A DNA stretch of 64,000 nucleotides, taken from Lachnospiraceae bacterium. GTDB taxonomy: Bacteria; Bacillota; Clostridia; Lachnospirales; Lachnospiraceae. Positions 52,446-60,955 of the stretch are shown piece after piece. The stretch is taken from positions 117,690 through 181,689 of the forward strand of contig JAMPFQ010000004.1 of the NCBI GenBank assembly GCA_023664345.1. The letters are read 5' to 3'. The position numbers and the translations under genes were made by a program. Under the pieces are notes generated by a model. The model saw nothing but the letters and a program-made list of their open reading frames with translations. It had not been told where the DNA came from and did no database searches. How positions within the stretch are numbered: the stretch's first letter is position 1; each line of letters begins with the position of its first letter.

Positions 52446-53858
52446 ATGAGAAAAAGAAACACCAAAGTTAAACTACGGATTCTGAGCCTCTGCATATGCC
52501 TGTTTGCCCTGGTATGCACCGGATGCTCCGGGTCATCTTCCGGCGTTTCCGGATATACGGATGCCAAAAACGGCGTGGTGGTGGTCTGCGAATATCTGGC
52601 TAACATCGCCGTGGAAAAAGACGGACAATATATGACCGTGTCAGACGCGGAACAGGCGATCGCCCACGGCAGCGGTTTTTTCATAGGAAATACGGGGGAA
52701 GACCCTCAATACCTGATCACCAACTATCATGTGATCGAGGATTACATGGAATATAACGCTGGAGAGACTTTCTTTGTTGAGGACACGGATGGGATCCTTT
52801 ATTACATGAAGAGTTACCTCCGGGTATATTTTGACTCCTCGGATTACGCGGAGGCCTATGTGGTGGATTACAACAAGACCGCCGATGTGGCGGTCCTGCG
52901 CCTGGAGAAACCCACTGATGCCCGGAAAGCCCTGCTCCTCTGCTCTCCCACAAACGATATGGTAGGATCCAAAGTGTACGCCATCGGCTACCCCGGCCTG
53001 TCCGACAATATCAGTGTGGATTCCGTCACTTCCTGGGGGCTGGACGATATCACTCTCACCTCCGGCATCATCAGCCGTCTTACCACTACTTCCGGAACCG
53101 GCGTGCAGAGCATACAGATCGACGTTGCCATCAAACACGGAAATTCCGGCGGCCCGCTGGTCAATGAAGACGGATCTGTTCTGGGCATCAATACGTGGAG
53201 TGTCACCAACAGCAGCGCGGAAGAGACAAATTACGCCGTCAATATCGATGAGGTCATCACGCTCCTGAACCTCCATAATATACCATATGCCACGGAATCT
53301 TCCGCAGGCCATGGGCCGAATCCAGCGGTCATTATCGGGATCTGTGTGGCCGCTGCTGTCATAGTTGTGATCGTCATCCTGGTGATCTGCAAAGGCAGGA
53401 AATCTTCCGGTGAAAAGTCCGGCACAACGTCACAGTCCGCTTCCCGGGACAGCGGATATGCTCCCGCAGCGCCACCCGCACAGCCGTCAGGTTCCTCGGC
53501 CCCCCAGCGCAAAGCCGATCCCCAGGATTCCGGTTTCCGGCTCCAGGGCGTGTCAGGAGCGCTGGAGGGACGGCGCTTTATGATCAGAAAGGACAGCCCG
53601 CTGACACTGGGGCGGAATCCCGATACCTGCAATGTGACATTTCCCGCCGATACTGCGGGTGTCAGCAATAATCACTGCCAGATCTGGTACGATCGCGGAA
53701 AGATATATATCAAAGACCTGGGATCCAGTCACGGCACTTTCCTCGTCTCAGGGGCGAAACTGGCCGCAAACCAGCCCATGCTGCTGTCTCCGGGAGAGAG
53801 TTTTAGCCTGGGTTCCGAGGAACAGACTCTGGTATTAGTTCAAAAGGGAGGCAATTAA
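52446..53858 (+). CDS. Trypsin-like serine protease, TM segment and FHA domain fusion
   Basis: This 470-residue protein has an N-terminal signal (hydrophobic to Cys27, VCTGC). An extracellular chymotrypsin/HtrA-like protease domain follows, with catalytic triad His96 (NYHVIED), Asp148 (KTADVAVLRL) and Ser235 (HGNSGGPL). There is one TM at about 295-316, a Ser/Pro-rich linker and a cytoplasmic FHA domain (about 375-470: LTLGRNPDTCNVTF, SNNHCQIW, DLGSSHGTFL). The layout would join proteolysis outside the cell to phosphothreonine reading inside. I know of no standard family with this layout. It sits between the phosphatase and kinase genes. Confidence 0.88.
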   Translation: MRKRNTKVKLRILSLCICLFALVCTGCSGSSSGVSGYTDAKNGVVVVCEYLANIAVEKDGQYMTVSDAEQAIAHGSGFFIGNTGEDPQYLITNYHVIEDYMEYNAGETFFVEDTDGILYYMKSYLRVYFDSSDYAEAYVVDYNKTADVAVLRLEKPTDARKALLLCSPTNDMVGSKVYAIGYPGLSDNISVDSVTSWGLDDITLTSGIISRLTTTSGTGVQSIQIDVAIKHGNSGGPLVNEDGSVLGINTWSVTNSSAEETNYAVNIDEVITLLNLHNIPYATESSAGHGPNPAVIIGICVAAAVIVVIVILVICKGRKSSGEKSGTTSQSASRDSGYAPAAPPAQPSGSSAPQRKADPQDSGFRLQGVSGALEGRRFMIRKDSPLTLGRNPDTCNVTFPADTAGVSNNHCQIWYDRGKIYIKDLGSSHGTFLVSGAKLAANQPMLLSPGESFSLGSEEQTLVLVQKGGN

Positions 53859-53859
53859 G

Positions 53860-55110
53860 ATGGCTGATCAGTTCTGTCCCCATTGCATGAACCATCTGTC
53901 CGAGGCGCAGAATTTCTGTCCCGACTGCGGCATGGACATCAACATGGAAGCGCCGCCCCACCACCTGCCCATAGGCACGGTACTGCGCAACAGGGGAAAA
54001 CATGCTTTTCTCTTTGGCGTGGTAAAAGGCGAGGGCGGCTTCGGCCTTACATACATTGGCAGGGAACTGTCCTCTGACCGCCTGGTAGCGATCAAGGAAT
54101 ATTATCCGTTCCGCTGCCAGCCCCAGCGTCTGCCCGACGGTTCCGTACAGCCCCAGGAACGGTTCCAGGATATCTATGCCCATGGAATGCAGAGTTTTTT
54201 AAGCGAGGCCAGCATGCTCCAGGCCGTGTGCGATATCCCATCCATCGTTCATGTGCTGGATTATTTTGAGGCAAACGGAACGGCCTATATGGTGATGGAA
54301 TACCTGAACGGCTCCACACTGTATCACATCATGCAGACACAGGAGCGGATCTCACCGGAGATCCTGCTTCCCAAATTCCTGCCGCTGATGCGTGACCTGT
54401 CCAGCCTGCATACTGCCGGTGTGCTCCACAGGGACATCGCCCCGGACAATATCATGTGGATGCCAGACGATACCCTGAAACTCCTGGACTTTGGCTGCGC
54501 CCGCTCCCTGGAGGACGGTCGATCCATGACCGTGGTGCTGAAGCCGGGGTTTGCCCCCATTGAGCAATATCAGACCCGGGGACAGGGGCCTTACACGGAT
54601 ATTTACGCCCTGTGCGCCACCATCTATTACTGCCTTACCGGCAAGGTTCCCCCGGCTTCACCGGAGCGGCTGACCGCCACCTTTGACAACCAGCAGGATC
54701 CCCTGATCCCTCCCTCGGCAATGGGCATCTCCATTCTGCCGGAGCAGGAGCAGTGCCTGATGTGGGGACTGTCCTTACAGCCCTCCACCCGTCCCCAGAA
54801 AATAGCGGATCTGGCCTCCCGCCTGGAGAAAGCGTCCACGCCTCCCCGGAAACAGGCTGTCCAACTCCCGGAGAATCCGGCGATCCAGCCTGATCCAGCC
54901 GTTGTGGAGAATGCGGCTGCCAGCCCAGACCCCGCGGCTGTGGGGAATATGGCCGCCAACCCGGTCGTTTCCTACAACGACTATCAGACCGAGGCCAACA
55001 ATACGCCACCGGAACAACTGCGCTCATTTTTGAGCGAACACAAGCTTGTGGTGGGCATTATCGCGGCTGTACTGCTCTTTATCCTGCTGGGACTGCTTAC
55101 CAGCATTTAA
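53860..55110 (+). CDS. Tail-anchored Ser/Thr protein kinase with zinc ribbon
   Basis: This 416-residue kinase has an N-terminal zinc ribbon (CPHC at 6-9, CPDC at 20-23), then a kinase domain. The domain has a glycine loop GEGGFGLTYIG, Lys79 in VAIKEYYP, the catalytic loop HRDIAPDN and LDFGCAR. The catalytic-loop Lys of ordinary kinases (HRDxKPxN) is Ala, as in a clostridial clade with HRDISPDN. It ends with a Pro/Ala linker and a C-terminal TM (about 394-416), so the catalytic part stays in the cytoplasm. It begins 1 nt after the protease-FHA gene. Confidence 0.9.
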   Translation: MADQFCPHCMNHLSEAQNFCPDCGMDINMEAPPHHLPIGTVLRNRGKHAFLFGVVKGEGGFGLTYIGRELSSDRLVAIKEYYPFRCQPQRLPDGSVQPQERFQDIYAHGMQSFLSEASMLQAVCDIPSIVHVLDYFEANGTAYMVMEYLNGSTLYHIMQTQERISPEILLPKFLPLMRDLSSLHTAGVLHRDIAPDNIMWMPDDTLKLLDFGCARSLEDGRSMTVVLKPGFAPIEQYQTRGQGPYTDIYALCATIYYCLTGKVPPASPERLTATFDNQQDPLIPPSAMGISILPEQEQCLMWGLSLQPSTRPQKIADLASRLEKASTPPRKQAVQLPENPAIQPDPAVVENAAASPDPAAVGNMAANPVVSYNDYQTEANNTPPEQLRSFLSEHKLVVGIIAAVLLFILLGLLTSI

Positions 55111-55147
55111 CTTCCTTGACTTACCAATTCTGTTCAGAGGAGAAATA

Positions 55148-55176
55148 TTGTGAAAAACAGAAAAAAAAGCTACAAT
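55148..55176 (+). promoter_or_regulatory. Internal promoter for large kinase gene
   Basis: TTGTGA (55148-55153) and TACAAT (55171-55176) are 17 nt apart, about 35 nt before the kinase ATG. The 100-nt gap between the two kinase genes is the longest in the operon, so an extra promoter is plausible. Confidence 0.55.
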
Positions 55177-55210
55177 ATGATCATGCTTGGAGAGAAAGGA
55201 GGTGCTGATC

Positions 55211-58200
55211 ATGCCTAAACAGTATTGTCCCTACTGCATGTCCCCTGTGCCGGAGGGCGAGACCTGTTCCGTGTGCGGGCTGACCGAGGGAACCTATGTA
55301 TCCTCGCCCCATCATCTGCCGCCGGGAACCGTCCTGATGGACCGCTATCTGGTAGGACGCGTGCTGGGCGAGGGCGGATTTGGGATCACCTATATCGGCT
55401 GTGACACGCGGCTGGAGTTAAAAGTCGCCATCAAGGAATATTATCCTTTGGACCGGGCTACCAGAAACGCCTCCGCATCCCTGGCGGTAACAGGCTTCAT
55501 CGGCCCCTCCGCCAAAAGCTTTGAGCGGGGCAAGCAGAAATTCCTGTCGGAAGCCCAGGTGATGGCACGCCTGGACAAACAGCAGGTCATCGTCAGCGTC
55601 CGCGACTTTTTCGAGATCAACAACACGGCATATATCGTGATGGAATATATAGAGGGCGTCACCTTTCATGAACTTGTGGAACAGAAAGGCGGACGGATCG
55701 CCCCGGAAGAATTCTTTCCCATGATCGAGCCCCTGTTCCATGCCCTGTCCATCATGCATGAGCACGGACTGATCCACCGGGATATCTCTCCCGATAACCT
55801 GATGCTGGAGAATGGCAAGATCCGCCTGCTGGATTTCGGCTGCGCCCGGGAAGCCTCCCGGGGCACGGAGACCATGACCATCGCCCTAAAGCACGGTTAT
55901 GCGCCCATCGAGCAGTACCAGCAGAAAGGGCAGGGACCCTGGACGGATCTCTATGCCCTGTGCGCCACCATCTATTACTGCCTCACCGGAAGAGTTCCCC
56001 CGCAGGCACTGGACCGTATCACGGAAGACGAACTGCTGCTGCCCAGCAAGCTGGGGGTCAACCTGACGGAGGCACAGGAGAAAGCGCTGTTGAAAGGAAT
56101 GCGCCTCCAGCCCAACCGCCGCTTTGCCAATGCGGAAGAATTATGGGCCGCTCTCTATACCACTGCGCCTGAAAACAGTGCGGCTGTCATACCGTTTCAT
56201 GCTCCCCGGACGGAAACGGAGACTCCGGCCACATCAGAAACCGAACCTGAAATTGCAGACAGCGGAATTGTTTCCGCGGACACATCAGGAAAAGATGATC
56301 TCCAGCCTGGAAAGGCCATAGCGGATATCATTGACAAGGGCAAACCGGATTCCAGAGAAACCGCACCAAAAGCTGCTGGCGGATACAATGGGGACGCAAC
56401 GGGCGCGGCTAAAGTGACTGGCAATAATCCCAGAACATCGGACACCGCCAAAGTGGGCGACATCAGTTCCCAGACAGCAGAAAGCGCCGACGGGTACAGT
56501 ACGGAAACAGAAGATTTCCCTGCAGCAGGAAACACTCCTGCCACCCCTAAATGGAAAACATTGTTACAGAATAAGAAGTTTCTCATTCCGGCGGGAACCG
56601 CTGCCACCTGCGTTCTGATCATCGCGGGCGTGGCGCTCTTCCGTGCCGGAACCAGGGAGACCATGAATCCCGGTCAGGAAAGTACGGAAAACCTTTCCAC
56701 GGAAAGCAGCCAGGCTTCCGCCCAGGTCACTCCTGACGAGGCAGCGCCCTCCCCAACGGATCATCCCGAATCACCGGATCCCGGCATATTTGAGAGCGCT
56801 TACCGCCTGACGGAATCCGATGTGGAACGCTTTCAGGAACTGATGGAAGATTCTTCCGTCAGCGCTGTTATCCTGGAGGGCCAATGGTTCAATTTCCCGG
56901 AGACCTTAATCATTACAAAGCCCGTGATGGTGGCGGAAGGAACCGCGTGGGACGCAGTGAACCTGACAGTGGAAGAAAACGGCTTCCTGCAGATCGACGG
57001 ACGGCTGAACATGCCGGAACCCGGTCTTCTGCGGCTTGTCGGCGACAGTGCGCGCATGACGGTCAGCGGCACAGGAACATTTTATACAAAGGGTATGGTC
57101 TGGATGGATCAGGAAGAATGCCTGGTCATGGACGGCCAGTGGGACTCCGAGGAGAATGCCCATGTGCTGGTATTTTCCGAAGACATCTTTGAGAAAGAGG
57201 ACGTGGTATCCGTGAAAGACCTGGATACCCTGGAGCGCGTTGCGCGGCTGGGTGTAACAGCCAGCATCGACGAGAATATCACCCTGCCCTTTGGCCTAGG
57301 CATTACTTCTCCCATACGCATCTCGGAGGGTGTGGAAGTCACCCTTTCGCTGGGTCAGGAATTTCAGCTGGGAGGGGATGGTCTGCTACTCAATAACGGC
57401 ACGATCAACGGCATATATTTGTGTGACAACGCCGTTATGATCAATCGCGGCACCCTGACCGGGGAAATATACGGTTGGGATGGGGGCGGTTTCTGGATTC
57501 AGGATAACAGCGCCCTGATCAATTACGGCTCTGCTGACGCCTGTGATGTGAGCCGGCTGTGGGACGACTCCCTGCTGCTCAATATGGGAACCATAACCGC
57601 CTATGATTACAACCTGACAGGCGGGGATATGGCAAACTTCGGCACTATCGACATACCGACTGACAACGGACAGCTTTTCATAAGCGGCGGCAGCTGGTTT
57701 TTAAACGGCCCCGACGGCGTGGTCACTGCGGCATCTTTATCCAGCCTGACCAACCGGGGCAGGATACGCAACGAGGGCGAGATCCATCTGCAGACCGGTT
57801 CCCTGTACCGGAGCGCCCTGCTGGAAAATAACGGGGTCTTCCGGGTGGACAGCGGATCGTCACTGGATACCACGGAAGGAAACGGCCTCTACTACGGCTC
57901 CGGGGAATATTCCCTGAGCGGAAGCCGGGCAAAAGTCTGGCCTACCATTGGCAGCCTAACATTGGCAGACAGGGAATGGCTCACCGTATCCACGGAAGAG
58001 GAACTGATCCAGGCCATGGAAAACCCTGATGTTCGGGAGATCTGTATTGAAACGGCTGTTACCGTGAACTCCGACCTGATCGTCAGAAAAGACCTGTACC
58101 TCACCCAAAACGGTTCCCTGACCCTGGCGGACGGCGCTGCCCTGACCGATTACGGCGGCCTGATCAAACTGTATGACCAGTCCAGCCTGCGGGCGGACAA

Positions 58201-58942
58201 TATCACTCTGTGCGAGGACTCCCAGCTGTACATGGAGGGCGGCGCCACCCTGGAAGTGAATCCCGGAGGGAGCCTTACTCTGGACAGCGCCCTGTTCTGG
58301 GGTCTGTCAGGGAATATCCGGCTGAGCGGAACCGACATAACCCTGAAGAACAATTCCGGCTTCCTGTTCCAAATGCCGGATACCTTTGACGTAGCGGACA
58401 GTGCGATATCCCTGGAATCAGGCTCCACCTTTACCACTCCTTACCAGGACGGCGCCAGCCTGCGCAGCGCAGCGTTTACCATTCCCGAAAACGCCAAGAC
58501 CGCCAGCATGATCCTGCTAGCGGACACGGAGATGACAGACTGCACCCTGAACATCGACGGGGGAATCCTGTTGAATACCGCCGCGGACATGACGTTTCAG
58601 AACTGTTCCGTGAACATTGGCAAAAGCGGCTACCTGCAGACTGCCTGCGGCGGTTCACACCTGAATCTTCTTGGAGGCTCCTCCCTGGAAGTGTGGGGGA
58701 TCATGGATGCCGCCGGCTGGGACGAAGCCAGTCTCACCGTCCATGGCTCTTTCAAGAACCACGGTATCGTACAGCTTAACGTGCCGGTCAGCCTGTCCGA
58801 ACCGATCATAAACGAAGGCACTATCTATTATAATGCCAGAGAAAATGCCCGCCATTTGGAGGCTCACGGCGTGGAACGGCTGGATCTGTCGCAAATCACC
58901 GGCAATCCGCCCATAGATCGCGTCATCGAGAACATACACTGA
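55211..58942 (+). CDS. Receptor-type Ser/Thr kinase with large repetitive extracellular domain
   Basis: This 1243-residue protein has a zinc ribbon (Cys6, 9, 19, 22). The kinase domain (about 42-315) has GEGGFG at 53-58, Lys75, HRDISPDN at 189-196 and DFG at 208-210. A Thr/Glu/Ser-rich linker and a TM at about 457-477 follow. The remaining roughly 760 residues lie outside and consist of repeated beta units (LLNNGTINGIYLCDN, MINRGTLTGEIYGWD, LLNMGTITAYDYN), as in right-handed beta-helices. The domain could bind a surface polymer. ATG 55211 follows AGGAGGTG by 7 nt; the TTG at 55187 is less likely. Confidence 0.88.
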   Translation: MPKQYCPYCMSPVPEGETCSVCGLTEGTYVSSPHHLPPGTVLMDRYLVGRVLGEGGFGITYIGCDTRLELKVAIKEYYPLDRATRNASASLAVTGFIGPSAKSFERGKQKFLSEAQVMARLDKQQVIVSVRDFFEINNTAYIVMEYIEGVTFHELVEQKGGRIAPEEFFPMIEPLFHALSIMHEHGLIHRDISPDNLMLENGKIRLLDFGCAREASRGTETMTIALKHGYAPIEQYQQKGQGPWTDLYALCATIYYCLTGRVPPQALDRITEDELLLPSKLGVNLTEAQEKALLKGMRLQPNRRFANAEELWAALYTTAPENSAAVIPFHAPRTETETPATSETEPEIADSGIVSADTSGKDDLQPGKAIADIIDKGKPDSRETAPKAAGGYNGDATGAAKVTGNNPRTSDTAKVGDISSQTAESADGYSTETEDFPAAGNTPATPKWKTLLQNKKFLIPAGTAATCVLIIAGVALFRAGTRETMNPGQESTENLSTESSQASAQVTPDEAAPSPTDHPESPDPGIFESAYRLTESDVERFQELMEDSSVSAVILEGQWFNFPETLIITKPVMVAEGTAWDAVNLTVEENGFLQIDGRLNMPEPGLLRLVGDSARMTVSGTGTFYTKGMVWMDQEECLVMDGQWDSEENAHVLVFSEDIFEKEDVVSVKDLDTLERVARLGVTASIDENITLPFGLGITSPIRISEGVEVTLSLGQEFQLGGDGLLLNNGTINGIYLCDNAVMINRGTLTGEIYGWDGGGFWIQDNSALINYGSADACDVSRLWDDSLLLNMGTITAYDYNLTGGDMANFGTIDIPTDNGQLFISGGSWFLNGPDGVVTAASLSSLTNRGRIRNEGEIHLQTGSLYRSALLENNGVFRVDSGSSLDTTEGNGLYYGSGEYSLSGSRAKVWPTIGSLTLADREWLTVSTEEELIQAMENPDVREICIETAVTVNSDLIVRKDLYLTQNGSLTLADGAALTDYGGLIKLYDQSSLRADNITLCEDSQLYMEGGATLEVNPGGSLTLDSALFWGLSGNIRLSGTDITLKNNSGFLFQMPDTFDVADSAISLESGSTFTTPYQDGASLRSAAFTIPENAKTASMILLADTEMTDCTLNIDGGILLNTAADMTFQNCSVNIGKSGYLQTACGGSHLNLLGGSSLEVWGIMDAAGWDEASLTVHGSFKNHGIVQLNVPVSLSEPIINEGTIYYNARENARHLEAHGVERLDLSQITGNPPIDRVIENIH

Positions 58943-58946
58943 TTGT

Positions 58947-60068
58947 TCAATCCCCTCCGGCGGAGCCAAAGACACAGGAAATGACCTGTTCCAGCCTGTC
59001 GCTCATGGGCTCCTCCGGACTGGAGGAGATGGCGTAAAGGATCAGCCAGTCCGTAGCATTTCTGGGATCCAGGGGCGCCATGCCGCTGTCTTCCAGAATA
59101 GCGTTCAATGTCCACCAGTGGTATTCCACCTTGTCCTCCAGCGGCATATAGTCCTCGTCCAGTTCATTATAGGAATCCGATCCCGCCGTTTCATTTTCCG
59201 TGACCACATACAGCAGGAGCAGCAGCTTGCGCGGCACATCCTCCTTGTGGTTGCGGATGTTTTTTATGGAGGTGGCGTTGGGCCAGTTCTGCTTTAACAG
59301 CTTCTGCACTACCGTGTAATCCGTCCGTTTCCTGCCGGAGGGAATCTGCAGGGACAGATAGGTGTCCATCACCGCCTCCAGGGAATAATCCGGCTCCGTT
59401 TCCTCATAATCCCATTGGGGCGTGGGATGGATCAGCTGATTCAGATATTTTTCAAAGTAATAATAAGCCCGCAGGTGCATGGTCCCGAAATTATCCAGAT
59501 TTCTGACATAACAGTTTCGCAGTTCTTCCACGGTTCCCGCAATTTGAAATTCCGCCCGCACCTCATGGGTCAGCCGGGATGTGCGCTTAGTGCGCGCCGC
59601 ATTGCGCTCCTCCACAGGGGGCAGGGAATCAAAAAACCTCCCCGCATTTTCATAGGCATATCCGCTGCGCAAAAACCAGACAAATACGATCTCCCTGTTA
59701 TTCCGATACTGGATGCCGAAACCGGTACAGAGACTGAGCAGATAATTTAATTGTTGTTCTCCCAGATTCAGGGCAAAGGCGATCCGAAACACATCCTCCC
59801 TGTCGGAAGGATTGTTCCGCCCGGAAAGCCAATTGCGGATCTTTTTGGAGATCGACTGGGGATTCGCTTCCGGCGTGACCGACAGGAAAAAATCCGTCAG
59901 GCGGACGGACAGATCCACAGCGGGATACATCTCCCGCAATGTGTCCGCAAAACTCCGCATCACGATCCGACCGTTTCTCAGGTAGTCCGCAGCCATGGCA
60001 GGAGTCATGTTCCCCGATATGATATTTTCATACTCCACAGCGGATAAATGGGTCAATTCAACTGGCAT
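58947..60068 (-). CDS. Hypothetical protein with XRE-like N-terminal region
   Basis: This 373-residue soluble protein has, at about residues 73-110, a helix-turn-helix-like stretch (SISKKIRNWLSGRNNPSDREDVFRIAFALNLGEQQLNYLL). That pattern is seen in Xre-type regulators of clostridia. The rest is helical and charged with no motif I recognise. It converges on the kinase gene with only 4 nt between stops. It has its own consensus promoter upstream. It could be a regulator of the phospho-signalling operon or a kinase substrate; neither is shown. Confidence 0.7.
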   Translation of the reverse strand: MPVELTHLSAVEYENIISGNMTPAMAADYLRNGRIVMRSFADTLREMYPAVDLSVRLTDFFLSVTPEANPQSISKKIRNWLSGRNNPSDREDVFRIAFALNLGEQQLNYLLSLCTGFGIQYRNNREIVFVWFLRSGYAYENAGRFFDSLPPVEERNAARTKRTSRLTHEVRAEFQIAGTVEELRNCYVRNLDNFGTMHLRAYYYFEKYLNQLIHPTPQWDYEETEPDYSLEAVMDTYLSLQIPSGRKRTDYTVVQKLLKQNWPNATSIKNIRNHKEDVPRKLLLLLYVVTENETAGSDSYNELDEDYMPLEDKVEYHWWTLNAILEDSGMAPLDPRNATDWLILYAISSSPEEPMSDRLEQVISCVFGSAGGD

Positions 60069-60123
60069 AAAAGTCCTCTAAATATATATTTCAGGTTAAG
60101 AAAGCCCGACAGTTCTATGTTCC

Positions 60124-60151
60124 ATTATACTTTTTCGCTTATAAATGTCAA
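60124..60151 (-). promoter_or_regulatory. Consensus sigma-A promoter of the 60068 gene
   Basis: On the minus strand TTGACA (60146-60151) is followed after 16 nt by TATAAT (60124-60129). Both boxes are perfect. The start codon lies about 55 nt downstream. Confidence 0.85.
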
Positions 60152-60226
60152 ATCATAATCTTGTTGCCACCAAACCTGAATTATGATAGCATATAGGTAT
60201 GTCTGACATAAGAAAAGGAGAATAGC

Positions 60227-60700
60227 ATGGGATTTTTGAATAAATTGTTCCGCAGGACGGGTAATACGAGCACGGTAAATGCCACGGGTCAAAGAAAACA
60301 GTCTGCAGCCAATGTTTCCTGGGAGGAAGACCAGACCGCCAGAGAGAACGCCTCCGAAACAAGAGAGAGGAATCGCAGCGGCGAGCGTCTGCTGAGACAG
60401 AGGATCGAAGAAGCCGCAGCCCGGGAGAAGCCGGAATACGAACTGCGCCGGAACGTATCCAGCCGGGAGGTTGGCGCCCCCCAGGATGCGGAACCGACTT
60501 TTGATTACGGATTCTACAAAAATGGTATCTTGACAGCAGTGATCATGATCCTGGATGACGGCAATGGTTACCGCCGCCGCAGCGTGCGGCTGGCACAGAT
60601 GGCCTGCGGTCAGCGCGGGGTGACATACATGAATTTTATGTCCTACATGATGAACCGGCCGGAGTATATCTCACAGCGGCTCCAGCAGAACCTGCGGTAG
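60227..60700 (+). CDS. Hypothetical protein upstream of reverse transcriptase
   Basis: This 157-residue protein has a basic, Arg/Glu/Asn-rich N-terminus, then a compact C-terminal part (FYKNGILTAVIMILDDGNGYRRRSVRLAQMACGQRGVTYMNFMSYMMNRPEYISQRL). I know no family. AAAGGAG precedes the ATG by 7 nt. The frame stops at 60700, but protein-like text continues in the -1 frame to about 60900, so the natural protein may be about 67 residues longer. It is 255 nt ahead of, and in the same direction as, the reverse transcriptase. Confidence 0.65.
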   Translation: MGFLNKLFRRTGNTSTVNATGQRKQSAANVSWEEDQTARENASETRERNRSGERLLRQRIEEAAAREKPEYELRRNVSSREVGAPQDAEPTFDYGFYKNGILTAVIMILDDGNGYRRRSVRLAQMACGQRGVTYMNFMSYMMNRPEYISQRLQQNLR

Positions 60701-60900
60701 ACAGGGCTTACAGCGACGCCGATTCTCTGCGGCGCATGAAAGGGCAGCCGCACTTCCAAATTCTGCGGCGTGCGGAAGAGCAACAGCATATTCAGACGGA
60801 GAGGGAAATGCAGTACAGGCTGCGCCCGCGATGGACAAAGCCTGTTCCGGATCATAATACAGCCTTGCGGGCGGCGGGAACAGGTTCCGTTCAGTGTTGA
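60697..60900 (+). pseudogene. Frame-shifted continuation of upstream hypothetical protein
   Basis: Reading from 60697 in the frame -1 to that of the 157-residue protein gives VDRAYSDADSLRRMKGQPHF..., 67 residues rich in Gln, Glu and Arg, then TGA at 60898. The composition and the third-position GC look coding. No strong start or ribosome binding site lies within it (ATG at 60739 is unsupported). A frameshift mutation, or programmed -1 shift near CTGCGGTAG, would join it to the preceding gene. Confidence 0.45.
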
Positions 60901-60919
60901 AATAAGCATAGCTTATTTC
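60899..60919. repeat. Perfect hairpin just upstream of reverse transcriptase
   Basis: GAAATAAGC (60899-60907) and GCTTATTTC (60911-60919) pair around ATA. It starts within the stop of the frame-shifted stretch and ends 36 nt before the reverse-transcriptase start. A Pyr-rich tract follows. It might terminate the upstream transcript or fold in the leader of the enzyme message. Confidence 0.5.
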
Positions 60920-60955
60920 TTTCAAAGCTTTTTCCCTCTCTCTTTTTACGAACGG

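Noticed and set aside
60701-60955. Retron msr-msd or DGR template repeat upstream of the reverse transcriptase
   Set aside because: No pair of long repeats, no C-lectin-type target gene and no retron-like inverted ends were found; motif 4 of the RT is not of the DGR form. The stretch reads better as shifted coding sequence.
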